NCBI GenBank assembly: GCA_017979445.1
Contig: CM030711.1
Location: 3,224,001-3,288,000, forward strand
DNA: 64,000 bases
Reading direction: 5' to 3'
Source: Akebia trifoliata
Taxonomy: Eukaryota > Streptophyta > Magnoliopsida > Ranunculales > Lardizabalaceae
Shown here: piece after piece, positions 1-11,345 of the stretch
Layout of the letters: each line of letters begins with the position of its first letter
Numbering within the stretch: the first letter of the stretch is position 1
Position numbers and translations under genes: made by a program
Notes under the pieces: model-generated
What the model was told of the DNA's origin: nothing
The model's input: the letters and a program-made list of their open reading frames with translations, nothing else
Databases searched by the model: none

Positions 1-800
1 ATCATTTGGATTGGATTTTGTGGTGATTTGGCCCCAAACTTGATGAATCAATTAGGACTACAACTTGGGCGGGTTGGAGGCTAAACCTAGGCTCAACCCT
101 AGTAGCAAAACGAGCTTGATCTTCTAAAATGGGTTTGGGTTAGCTCAAGTTAGGTAATTTTGGGCAGTTTGGTCGGGTTGGGTTCGTAGAATAACCCTAA
201 TTTCATTTTGATAGCAAATAATTTTATATTTAAAAAAAGAAAGATATAATACATAAAAAAATTTTAAAAAAAAATCATATACAATCATCCAATCCTTGAG
301 AGAATATTTAGACAAACCATACTAAATCACAGTTCACACTAATATTAACTAATTGTCCTCAAGTTGTAATAATAAGATGGAATAAAAAAAATTAAATAAA
401 AAAAAATCTATAATTAATATAAAAATATTTATATATATACTAATATAGCATCAAATTCAGGTTGAGTCGGCTTGCTCGTACTCTCAACCCGAATTGAAAT
501 TGGATTGAGATATTCTAACCCAGGTTCAACTCATCTTTCACATAACTCGACCCAATCTCGCCCATCAATCAGATTGAGCACAGCGGCCCTATAACCAACT
601 TGCTCGTGCTAACTCTAACTAAAAAACGCATCGACTTAGGTTGTATATGATATTTATGGAGAACAAAATTAAATATTTTATTATTTTAAAATATTCATTA
701 AAATAATATAATTTTAATTGACACACGATTTTTCGAGTTGATTCAATGGTTATTCATGCCACGTTTCTTCAAAGCTAATGTGGTAATTTATTAATGTTCA
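1..800. other. Intergenic, repeat-like
   Basis: No gene seen. Runs such as GGTCGGGTTGGGTTC and CTCAACCCGAATTG, with GCGGCCCTATAACC near 583, resemble the subterminal parts of the hAT-like elements elsewhere in the window; the other end may lie before base 1. Confidence 0.4.
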
Positions 801-927
801 TGTGGCGGTTTGTATTCGGCTAATGTGGCAAGGGCATAGAATTACAAATCTTTTTCCTTGGGTATCCCGAAGAAAAAGATCTATGGTTATGTGTCCTTGT
901 CACATCGACCGTGTACACACCGCGTGC
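801..927. repeat. Hairpin element related to 48,095
   Basis: Left arm GGCTAATGTGGCAAGG and right arm CCTTGTCACATCGACC flank a centre with GGGTATCCCGAAGAAAAAGA, almost the same loop as at 48,095. Outer arms (GTGGCGG, CCGCGTGC) also pair. Confidence 0.55.
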
Positions 928-3314
928 ATTTATTAAGATTTGTTTTTTTTTATTTTAAATGGGACTTTTTGGTACATAATCTCAAAAATATGGTCTTTGT
1001 CGGCATTGTCCCTAAAAATTGCTAAAAAAGATAACTACTTATCAATGTTAATGTCTGGTCCAATGCATGTTATATAGAAAATAAAAGAGTTATTAAAAGC
1101 AAAAGATTTTTTAGTCTGTAAATCTTACCCAAATCTTTTGAACTTTTCTAAGGTCAGTACTTGTTGGACATAAAGCATCCAACACCAGTATGACAAGGAG
1201 CCACAAGGGAAGAGAAGTATGACTTGCCTCAGGATTTCTTTATAGCTTTATAGGTCTCTAGGACTTATTTAGATACACATGGCATAAGCTTACTGGTGTT
1301 GGATGTTTTTAAGTCCAACGCTACTGGACACTAAAAGTGTCAAAATCTAATGGAGTTAAGTACCATATCCATGTTGCCACCAAACTTTATGGCAAATTTT
1401 TCTATATAAACCGAGCCTAACCCATATCCCATTGTATCATGGAACATTGTGTGATATGAGCTCTATTGTTTTTTTCCATATTTTATATTTCATTTTTTAT
1501 TTATATATTTGTACCTGTCGATGAAGATCTTGATTGTTGTTGGGATTCCCATCAAAGATGACTTTCTTTAATTGGGAAATATATTGATATTTGAATCGCG
1601 AATTTCTATTTGTGTTTAGGGTTTTAATGTTGTAAAATTTTCTATGATCTTAGCAAACCCAACAACAAATATGTCGGCTGGACTTTTATTTGTTGTAATT
1701 TATCGAAATCCATTTATTTCAATTTCTTACATCTCACGTTCTTTGACCGGTCTATTTCCTTCTGTCGTCTACCCTACGTTCCAAAGTTGGGGCTACGATG
1801 TCTTCAAATTGAAGAAAAAAGAAAAAAACTTCGTGATCTCATTCGATTTGCAATATGTTGGAGAAGTTGGAAGGATAGGGAAAAAGAAGTCTTCAGAGGA
1901 AAAGAACTTGACGTCGAATACGTCATTGTTGCGACTTTGATATAATAAGTTGTCCCACTCTTGTATTTTAGTTGAGGTGTTATTGTACAAAAATTACAAA
2001 ATATACAACCCCTAAAATGGGAGTGTGAGACTTTCCTTTCTTAGATGATTTGATTAAGGGAATGGATTAGATCAAATCACTTACCATATCTAAGTTGGAA
2101 AATATGTAGAGAAAGACTATAGATTGTCACAATGGGAGCCTAAATATTTCTAGGTACATGAAAGGGGACATGGTCTTAAATCTCATCCGAGAGCGAGACG
2201 ACTTATCCAAGTTGTCTCGATATCGTCCAGTACCAACGAGACGAGTTGACAAGTTGTCTCAAAGGCATGGGTTGTTCTAATTATAAGGATTTTTTTTTAA
2301 AAAAAATTTGTCTAAGACGACTCAGATAAATTGGATACCTCGTCTGATATGACTAGGACTCGTTCATGGACAAGACAAGATGTCGAAAGGAGTTTTAAAA
2401 CCATAGAGGGGGTTGGCTTACTTTAAAGTTTTGATCTCCTAAGATTCTACCCATCATAAAAACTATAGGAGATGAAGTAATGAATATCAACTCCCTCTTC
2501 TAGGAAATCATAATCTCAAATACTTGGAAACGTTCCTAGATGGTATTTAGGTTTTCATTTATTAAAATATCTAACTGGACCGATCTGATCCAAAATGCAA
2601 AACTCAGGCCCATTTGGGCCAATATGATACTACAGGTTAATGGTTTACCTCACACAGTTGGAAAAAGGAAGAACAATCATTCTCCTGAAAAGACTCCAAA
2701 AAAAGTCAGAATTGCAAAAGAACCAAGTTTATAGGAAAAAAGGTTATTGAGTGATTGGTGGTGTATCATGCACTTTTCATGAGTTTTCTTTTCTTTGTGC
2801 ATCACTCACTAAGATGCCTTTGTGTGTTATCTTGTAGTGTTAATGAGATTTAATTTTTTAATGAGAATTGTACCTCATCTTTCGATTGGGAAGTAAAGTT
2901 GCAATAGCACTCTTAATAATCTTACAAAAAGATATATTTCTTGTAAGGACAACAAGATTGGGTGTTTTAACTTTGGGTCACGTTGAGGGGACATCTACAA
3001 GTGTCAATTATTTTTAATGCTGCGGATGTCATCCATTTTACAAGATCCAATGGCATCTGCAAGAGCAAAACTATAGATTGAAATATAAAACCAACAAGAT
3101 CTCATAAAGCAATCATACAAGACATAAGATGTAAGTGGTTTGATCAGAATTGACCTATATCCACGGGTGAAAGCGATAGTTTGACTATATTAAGCTATCG
3201 AAGAACAAAGTTACAATCTTCCTTTGCCTCCTATATCTCTCCAACGTTGCAGTTACTCTCTCTTTCTCTAGGGTGAAATGACAACAGGAAAAAGTATATA
3301 TATATATAGGGTCT

Positions 3315-3685
3315 TGTTCAGCACCCTACCATTTACCCTACATTTTGCCTAACATGTTTTGTCCTACATGGGTTAAAAGTTTTGGAATAGGCTAATTTTT
3401 GGTGAGGATGATCCCTATGGTGAGGAGATCATCATCACCAAAAATCAGTTAATTCCAACACTTCTAACCCCATCAAAAATGGTTTACAAAAAATGGATGG
3501 TCCACAATTTTTCAACTTGTACATATGGGGGGTTAGAAATTTTAGAATTGACTGATTTTTTGTGAGGAGGATCTTCCAACATTAGAGATCATGCTCACCA
3601 AAAATCAGCCCATTCCAAAACTTATAACCCATGTAGGACAAAACACGTTGAGCAAAACGTAGGGCAAATAGTAGGGTGCTGAACA
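3315..3685. mobile_element. Foldback element with long inverted repeats
   Basis: About 95 nt at each end are inverted copies, starting TGTTCAGCACCCTAC and continuing through TTTTGTCCTACATGGGTTA to TTTTTGGTGAG. The middle contains a second inverted pair of the same sequence. The duplicate block near 12,570 lacks this segment. Confidence 0.65.
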
Positions 3686-3756
3686 TTGGCAAAACATTTT
3701 TCAAAACATGGGTTAGAGGTTTTGGAATGGGCTGATTTTTGGTGAGGATGATCTCT

Positions 3757-4050
3757 ACGGTGAGGAGATCATCATCACCAAAAATCAGCCCATTCCAAAA
3801 CTTCTAACCCCATCAAAATTGGTTTACAAAAAATGGACGGTTCAAGATATATATATATATACGGTGAGGAGATCATCATCATCAAAAATCAGCCCATTCC
3901 AAAACTTCTAACCCCATCAAAAATGGTTTACAAAAAATGGACGGTTCACGATATATATATATACGGTGAGGAGATCATCATCATCAAAAATCAGCCCATT
4001 CCAAAACTTCTAACCCCATCAAAAATGGTTTACAAAAAATGGACGGTTCA

Positions 4051-4062
<12 letters not shown>
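3757..4062 (+). repeat. Three tandem units of 102-104 bp plus an upstream hairpin partner
   Basis: Units start at 3,757, 3,861 and 3,963 with ACGGTGAGGAGATCATCATC and contain CAAAAATCAGCCCATTCC and ATGGTTTACAAAAAATGG. Sequence at 3,711-3,755 is the inverse of the first part of unit 1, so it can fold into a 44-nt stem. An apparent open frame here is only the repeat. Confidence 0.85.

Positions 4063-4090
<28 letters not shown>
4053..4090. repeat. (AT)19 microsatellite
   Basis: Perfect 38-bp AT run at the end of the tandem unit array; shorter AT runs end each unit. Confidence 0.95.
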
Positions 4091-4093
<3 letters not shown>

Positions 4094-4590
4094 TCCTAGG
4101 GGTAAAATTGGCAACAACCTCTAATAGAAAACTACCTATTATATTTTTTACTTGAGGGCGTTCCCCCCACACACCCAACGTGGGACGCTATCCCCTGCAC
4201 CCCCGCAAGCTGACTGGGTAGCTTGACACCCGTGTTTGTCCACAACAATTCGAAGTCTAGAAGACATAACTCAATAACATCTAGCAGTGTTGTAGAAAAC
4301 ATTGAAAAAATGAACGACATCCGGGTAATTGTGTAAAAACAATCGTCAGTTTTATATGTCACTCGAACATAGGGTCGAAGCGAGTAAGGAGTTGGTGCCC
4401 CCACAGAACTTTGAGACATCCATTATATTTTCAACTAATTACATGCCCCATTTGCCCTAATTTTTACCCCCACACCCTCCAATCGTATTTTCCAGCACAA
4501 ATAATTTTCCCATCATTCAAGTTCTTCAACTATACAACTAACCATAGTTTACCCCCACTACAAGAAAATCCTAGCTCCGCCACTGCCCGA
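4091..4590 (-). repeat. Possible transposon-derived fragment and rest of repeat block A
   Basis: Read on the minus strand, the segment starts at about 4,587 with GGCAGTGGCGGAGCTAGGAT, a terminal motif common to dispersed plant repeats, and includes GTGGGGGCACCAACTCC. Part of the segment (from about 4,285 to 4,410) aligns with block B near 12,590, so the insertion history is unclear. Confidence 0.35.
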
Positions 4591-5063
4591 ACACGTCCCT
4601 TTAACTTTTAATGAGAGGTACTCTATATATAGTTGTAAGAATACTCTTTAGAGTCTCACTTCTTGATAGACCTACCTAAATAAATTTTGAAATGAGACCT
4701 ATCCATAAGAATGAAAGTTAATTTCGTAGAGCAATCAAGAAAATTGGGATAAAATGAATGTATTACAAATATCACACTTGGAAAATATGCATTTGTTACG
4801 TAATCAAGATTCAAGAATATGAGTTTAAAATATAACCACTTTCATTCTTGTATTTGAAATACATTATCATTATGTGAAGTTTAAATCAGTAGACACGTTT
4901 ACTAATTGTCCCCCGATCTTGACCCATAAGTATATTGTTCATGTTTGGCACAATTTATTAATTGTAAACAACTTCTGAAAGTGCTATATTGTTTTGTAAT
5001 GTTGAGATAATAATTTGAGCCAAACCTTTGTAACGTTTGTATAGTGTGTTTTCATCTTTAATT

Positions 5064-5085
5064 GGGGGGGGGGGGGGGGGGGGGG
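5064..5085 (+). repeat. G22 homopolymer
   Basis: Twenty-two G in a row, rare in plant nuclear DNA. Its true length is uncertain because such runs are error-prone in sequencing. Confidence 0.85.
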
Positions 5086-5816
5086 ATAAATAATTTAAGA
5101 AATTAGTGTGTTATAAGTAAAAGTCAGGGTTCCAATAGCAGCTCTCTTTATTTATTATGAACTATATTATAGGTAGGTTTTCTCAACTGCAATTATCATT
5201 TTTGTTCCCACTTCTATAACAAAACTTTATATCTATAAAGAAAATACCACTTTACAATGACAATAAAATTCTGACTTTTATAACTTAAAAATAAAATAAG
5301 ATCTCTTTTATGTTTTATGGACATTTTCTAAAACCTCGTCTGAAACAAAAGTTAGGAAGTTGAGTGATTTAAAATCGACATTTATTTCAATCCTCGAACT
5401 CCAATGGCAAGACTGAAAAAAGGGTTTTGAAAAAATTAGTAGATATCTAAGTGGTACTGTTGCTTCCTTCGAGAGTGGATTGGAGATCAATTTGGGTATT
5501 TTGATAGGGCTACTCTTTGAAAATTGCCATTGTATAGAGTAGTCAGTCGTTCGTTCTATTTGAAACAGATATAAGCTTCGACGAGGATGATTTGTATTGT
5601 CAGAGGAGCTTTTTCATTTTGATAAATCCATGGTGGTGAGTTTCTGAATGGGTTTAATTTTGACTTGTCGATTTTGGCTTTCCAAAAAATCAATTTACTT
5701 AGTGCAATAATCAGCATGGAAAGGTAACAAGGTGAACATATATATGTCTAAATTATATGATCGGATTAATTGAATGGAACCTACTATTCAAATTTCTAGA
5801 ATGATTTCGCTTCTTA

Positions 5817-6173
5817 GAGCAAGTCCAAGGAGAATATCTAAAATGACTACCCGTTCGATCATGGATAGCCATTTTGGATATTCAAGGATTATGCACTCCA
5901 ACGGTGCTATCCAAATGACTATCCATAAATATTTTAATATTTTTTAATTGATATGGGATGGCTAGTGCGTTGAAATCCCTAAAATCCAAAATGACGTTCC
6001 ACAATAGTAGTTGGAGAGATGGAGAGTCCAAACTTGCTAGTCGAAATGGATAGTGAAAATCTCACTCTCTATTTTGAAGAATGGAATAGATAGTGCATTA
6101 GAGACACATTTTGGATTTGATGATTATCCGAAACGCCAACTGAGATGGGATGGCGAGTGCGATGGAGTTGCTC
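5817..6173 (+). mobile_element. PIF/Harbinger-like (Tourist) MITE, 357 bp, copy 1
   Basis: The ends GAGCAAGTCCAAGG and GAGCAACTCCATCG (inward from the right) are flanked by the 3-bp duplication TTA on both sides, the usual PIF/Harbinger target. The interior aligns over its whole length with the reverse complement of 6,235-6,568. Confidence 0.82.
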
Positions 6174-6234
6174 TTAGAAAAATGGATTGGGTTGATTTGA
6201 GGATTTATATGCAATGCCTACTCAATGATCATTA

Positions 6235-6568
6235 GAGCAATTCCAACACACTCTTCATCACACTTGCCATCCCCTTTCAACTGTCATTTTAGAGAATCAA
6301 ATCCAAAATGTGTCCCCAAAATGGAAGTTAAGATTTTCACTATCCATTTTCACCAGCAAGTTTAGACTCTCCATCCCCTCAACTGTTATTGTGGAGAGTT
6401 ATTTTGGATTTTAGGGTTATCTAACACACTAGCCATCTCCTTATCAATCTAAAAATTTATGGATAATCATTTGTATAGCACGGTTGGTGTGCATACCCCT
6501 TAAATGTTCAAAATGACTTCCTATAATGGAATGACTAGTCATTTTGGATATCCCCCTTGGAGTTACTC
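6235..6568 (-). mobile_element. PIF/Harbinger-like (Tourist) MITE, 334 bp, copy 2
   Basis: The ends GAGCAATTCCAACAC and GAGTAACTCCAAGG (inward from the right) are flanked by TTA on both sides. Same family as the element at 5,817-6,173, opposite orientation, 61 bp away. Confidence 0.82.
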
Positions 6569-7186
6569 TTAATGGATCAAAATTTACTTACTTCATAGAA
6601 ACGCATGCACTAATGCAGGGATTTCTTCTCTCTTTCTCTCTCACTTTTGGATAGGCCATGGCTCCATCATATAAATTTTAAAATATTTATATACCCACGC
6701 ATATAAAATTATGCATCTATGTAAAAAGTTTTACAATGAATTTACCTTTATACACCTTTAGTTTCAAAGAACTTTTGTCCATCCTTGTAAAATACCCATT
6801 AAAAATTGATGCATGACTGTCAAGTTTTGTGATAAGCATTTCTTTAGACATCAACAACCGGGAATCATAGCTATATTGTTGTTACAAGGCCATATGCTAC
6901 ATTAAGGCTTGGATACCAAGGAAGACTGGGCTTAATATTGAAAAAATAAAATGAGTAAGAGATATAGGGAGAAAAAAAAAGAAAAAGGAAATCCACCCGC
7001 ATCATATGCTCGGACCAAAGGACCCTCATTGACAAATTTTGGAGAAGACACCCCTCATTGTGGATTTCTAGAACCTTATGTTATCACATGTGTCAGGATT
7101 TTTTCGATCATGAGTAGCCCTAATTAGAGTTAGAACTAGCTTCCAGGGTCATGGGTGTGGGCATGGGTGAGATGATAGCATAAGAA

Positions 7187-7240
7187 TAATGATTTTCTGA
7201 CGCCCCCCTCTGACATACTCTCCCTGGCGTGGGGAGCAAA
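7187..7240. mobile_element. End fragment of the 11,141-type MITE
   Basis: GAATAATGATTTTCTGACGC followed by CCCCTCTGACATACTC matches the inverted right end of the 11,141 element. No partner end is found close by, so it is a truncated copy. Confidence 0.5.
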
Positions 7241-7477
7241 TCTTCTGAGTGAGGTTACCCCATAGTGGTATTAGATGATTGAAGGACAACCATGTCACAT
7301 AGCCACAAAATCTGTTTCGTTAAAAAATTGGAGGTCATGGACCGTCAATCTTCAAAGCCTTCATCGAACCCAAAGAATTCTATATTTTTTTCACAAAAAA
7401 AAAAATGTTCAAATGTGATCTACACCAAGATTTCAATATCTACTAATTAAAAGGCACTACAGGGAAGACGCACTATA

Positions 7478-7630
7478 GAGGATCCGCTCCCCTTGACGTG
7501 GCATGTGCTAGAATCATAGATTTCTTCCCTGGGCATACACAACTGCGCATATTTATGGAGATGTCAAGTTGTGTATCTTGTGGAAAAAATATATGATTCT
7601 AGCTCATGCCACATCTACAGGGAGTGTCAA
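7478..7630. repeat. Hairpin element related to the 11,141 family
   Basis: The arms CCTTGACGTGGCATGTGCTA and, on the right, its diverged inverse around 7,598-7,622 (TAGCTCATGCCACATCTACA) form a hairpin with a central region like that of the 11,141 MITE. Ends and target duplication are not resolved. Confidence 0.55.
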
Positions 7631-8686
7631 AAAATCGCAACTCGTATCATAAACATGAGTACATGCGCTCATATGTGCACCCACCACGTGTTGTGTGTGG
7701 TGTGGATGATATCACCAAAATGAAGTCATTTTAAAACTTCTAACCCTACTAACTAATTGCTCAAAGTTAGTTGAAAAATGAGTCTTAATGTGCATAGAAT
7801 AAATGAACAATCAAGAGTATTAAACTTCGTATCAATTTTTCATTTGGTTAAGAATGTTAGAATGAATATCAAGGGATTGGCTCAATAATAATTCTTGACT
7901 AATAAGTTGTTAATGCATGTAGGTTGTGAGTTCGATACTCAATATGAGCATTAATTCCTCACGGGCCACCCGCGAAGGCGCACACTCACTTACCTGGTGC
8001 ATGTGATGTGCAAACGTTGCGCGTGCCTCAGGACTTGTCCTTGGAGAAGACCATGGTTTATGGACTGGACAAAGCGCAGATACGATACTGGTTTGCTATC
8101 TACAAGGATACTTGATTATAAATTTTTTTTTAAAAATTGTTAGAATGAAATATTATTTGGGTAATTTTAAAAGCATCCACGAATTAATAAGGACAATCCA
8201 CACCATAGCCAATTGTTTTGTCTTGTATGAGTTAAAAGTTTCAGAATGAGTTGAAATTTCTAACGCCATTAAAACAAGTTCAAGACATGTAAATTGTCCA
8301 TTTTTTTAAAAAATAAGTTTTGACGGGATTAGATGCCCTTATTAATTTGTGGGGGTGTGTTTTATAATAACATACTATTTTTGTTAGAATATGTAGAATT
8401 TATTGTGGTGGGAATTGGGATAGTTCAACAAGAAATCTGTATGGGCCACAGAAGGAAAAGAAACCATATATCTTACTAATCTGACTTTATTGTGGTGGGT
8501 TTGGATCAATGTCAATAAAAGAGATCTGTTACACTGACTTCATTCAACATTACAGACATGGCAGTTCATAGAGAACCATACACCTCTTTCCTCGAGATAC
8601 AAGGAAAAAAATCTTTGGTTCTTTATGCACTGACTTGCAGTGTCAAACGAAGTTAATCCAACATTTTCCTTAAGAATCATGATAAT

Positions 8687-8873
8687 GTGACTACCCCACG
8701 TGGCACACTCAATCGACTCTCCTGATCTGACAAGTTCAGGAATTGTAGATATGCACGTCTCCGGATACAAAATTGCACTTCCTCAGAAAAAAGTGTATCC
8801 TGAGACATACATATCTAAAATTCCCAAACTTGTCACGTCACGAGACTCGAATGAGTGTACCACGTGGGGTGTC
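8687..8873. repeat. Hairpin MITE with CACGTG (G-box) termini
   Basis: Arms of about 83 nt pair: left GTGACTACCCCACGTGGCAC, right inverse CTGACACCCCACGTGGTAC. Each outer end holds CACGTG, a plant G-box core. The arms include GGATACA and TAGATATG blocks. It probably belongs to the same superfamily as the 11,141 element, which shares the CTGACACCCC end. Confidence 0.65.
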
Positions 8874-9096
8874 AGAGTATCACTGACTCTTTTTCTTAAT
8901 AAAAATAGACTTTGGGAACAAGCAGTTGTGTGTATTTCTCATCAAAAAAATAAAAAAATTGAGGGTAATTTGGGTACAAAAATTAGATCCCAATGTGTAT
9001 TTAATACACTTTAATGTGCGTCCTAAGGGCACACGTTAACAAAATTCATAAAAATACTAGGAAAGGTAATTTATTAACGTTCATGTCTGGTACAAT

Positions 9097-9967
9097 TAGG
9101 CCTGTCAACGAATAGATATCCGATCGGATAGTGGTGTATTCGAATTCGAATCCGATCGGATACCACTAACGAATATTCGAATTCGTATCCGAATAAATTA
9201 TCGGATATCCGATTTGAATCCGAAATTTACTATCCGAAAATTATTCGAAATTATCCAAAATTATTTATTATCCGAAATTTATTGGAAAAAAAAACCCTAA
9301 CCTGACGAGAGAGAGATTCCGATCGGCTTATCCATGGACGCCGATGCCCCAGGTGAGCCGCCGAGAGAGATTCCGACGGTGACCGCGAGGGGTTGAGATT
9401 GTGGAAGACGATGAGATCTGTAAAAAGCTTTTGAGAGAGAGGGAGGGAGAGACAGAGACAGAGAGACTTCGACGTCGATTCAGCCTATCAATGGACGTCG
9501 ATACCGAAGGTGAGCCGTTGAGAAAGGTGACAAGTGTTTTCGACTGAAGACGATGAGGGTTGAACCGTTGATGATGATGAGGGCTGTCGATGTCTCGTTG
9601 AGGGTTGAAGACGATGATGTCTTGTTGAGGGTTGAGCACGATGAGGGTTGAAGACGACATGAGGGCTGTCGATGAGGGTTGAAGACGATGAGGTGAGGAT
9701 GAGGGCAGAGGGCAGAGGGTTGAGTTCTATTCGACTTTGACATAACCGAAGTTTTAACTCGTAATTGTTTTATACTTAAAAAAAAAAATCAAATAAATTC
9801 TTATTTTCGAATCGGATATTATCGGATTCGAATTCACCTATATCCAAATTCGTATCCGAAACGCTATCGAATATTGAAAACTATCCGAATCCGAATTTGA
9901 TATCCAAAAATTTCGGATAATATCCGATTTTTCGAATTCGAATTTCGGCTATCCATTGACACGCCTA
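9097..9967. mobile_element. Non-autonomous hAT-like element, 871 bp
   Basis: The terminal inverted repeats are TAGGCCTGTCAACGAATAG (left) and, read inward from the right, TAGGCGTGTCAATGGATAG: 16 of 19 match. The 8-bp target-site duplication GGTACAAT is perfect (9,089-9,096 and 9,968-9,975). The interior is rich in TATCCGAT-type repeats and a low-complexity GATGAGGGTTGA region; its open frames encode no transposase. The paralogous position near 1,055 (GGTCCAATGCATG) is uninterrupted. Confidence 0.9.
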
Positions 9968-11140
9968 GGTACAATGCATGTTAATTAGAAAATAAGAGAG
10001 TTATTAAAAGCAAAAGATTTGATAGTTTGTAAATCTTTTGAACTTCTCTAAAGTCACTACTTGTTGGACACAAAACATCCATCACCAATACGATAAGGAG
10101 ACACAAGGGAAGAGAAGTATCAATTGCCTTGGGATTTTTCTGGAAAAGAATGAATGGAAACCAGTTGAATAGGTTTATAGGTCTTACTTAAATACACGTG
10201 GCATAAACTTACTGGTGTTGGATGCTTTTTTACGTCCAACCCTATTGGACACTACAAGTGTCAAAATCTAATGGAGTTAATTACCATATCTTTGTTGCCA
10301 CAAAATTTAATGACAATTTTTTTTTATATATAAACCCGGCCCAACCCCCCTCGCCAATTGTAGCACGTAACACACATGATTTATATATACTTGTCAATGA
10401 AAATCTAGATTGTTGTTCCTGACATTTCAGTATACCAACAAAATACGATTAGGAATTCGACGAAAGCAGAAACCTAGATTCAATTTCACTTGAATCTACT
10501 TCACACCAATTGCAATCACCCATCTTAACAAAGCCAACGACAAATATATTGACCAAACTCTCATTCGTCGTAGTTTCTCTAAATTCGTTTTTTACAATTT
10601 CTCAATCCTCATGTGCTTCAATTTGAACTAGTCTATTTTCTTCCTTCGTGTACCCTATGTCCCCAAGTTGGAATTAAGATGTCTTTACATTGCAACAAAA
10701 AAAAAAAAAAAAAAACTTTGTAGCCTCCTTCGATTTTCAATGTGTTGGAGAATTTGGAAGGAAAGGGAAAAAAAAGAAAAGTGTTGTGCGGAAATATAAT
10801 AAGAGTAAAGAAAAAATAACAAACAAATATACAAGATTTACTTGGTTCAATAGATTACCTATGTCTACGGAGGAGAGGGAGAAAAAATCCACTATTAACG
10901 ATAAAGATTATAGACTCTTTGTCCACAATCGATAAGAAGCAAAAAACAAAAAAGAAACCCTACTCAAAAATACAATATATTTTACATGTCCCCTCAAACT
11001 TAATATTGGGGAAGGATGTTGAGATGGTCCCGAAGATACACAAATTAATTAGTTGGCATGCTTTTGGTTAAAATATACATCACGAATAAAATGAAAATCA
11101 ACTTTAAAGTATATAGGTATGAAACACAAGGTTGGCAAAT

Positions 11141-11345
11141 GAGTTGTGATTTTCTGACTCCCCTTCTACTCCCGACGTGGCATGTGATAGAATCGTAGAT
11201 TTTATTTTCTCAAGATGCACAATTATACATCCACATAAACATGTGCAGTTATGCATCCTGAGGAAAAAGCATGGTTCTATCACATGCCATGTCGGGAAAG
11301 TAGAGGGGGAGTATGTCAGAGGGGTGAGTCAGAATATCATTATTC
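11141..11345. mobile_element. Mutator-like MITE, 205 bp
   Basis: The ends GAGTTGTGATTTTCTGACTC and GAATAATGATATTCTGACTC (inward from the right) match at 15 of 20. Flanks TTGGCAAAT and TTGACAAAT are a 9-bp duplication with one mismatch, the length expected for Mutator-like elements. The body is a long hairpin with arms containing GACGTGGCATGTGATAGAA. The duplicate locus near 2,098 has no insertion. Confidence 0.75.

Larger units (their letters stand above)
1021..4930 (+). repeat. Repeat block A (first copy of a ~4 kb dispersed or duplicated block)
   Basis: Landmarks shared in order with 9,061-12,990: CCAATGCATGTTA, GAGTTATTAAAAGCAAAAGA, TTACTGGTGTTGGATG, TGTCAAAATCTAATGGAGTT, GAGAAAGACTATAGATTG, CTTTGTGCATCACT, TTACAAGATCCAATGGCATC, and GAAATACATTATCA. 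TATA-like TATATAAACC near 1,403 and the later LTR-like leader suggest an old retroelement, but no coding domain is left. Block A has about 1.2 kb extra at 3,061-4,275. Confidence 0.8.
6572..9060. other. Intergenic with MITE pieces and a SINE-like fragment
   Basis: No gene seen. Besides the hairpins listed separately, 7,870-8,110 contains TGAGTTCGATACTC, which fits a pol III B box, so it may be a tRNA-derived SINE remnant; no clear A box or poly(A) tail was found. Confidence 0.4.

Noticed and set aside
3757..4062. CRISPR-like array
   Set aside because: Units are contiguous 102-104 bp tandem repeats without spacers, in a plant genome.
3833..4099. 88-codon frame with repeated peptide
   Set aside because: It is the 102-bp tandem repeat read as protein.
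9328..9743. Serine-rich minus-strand frames
   Set aside because: Low-complexity interior of the hAT-like element; no hAT dimerisation or zinc finger motif.
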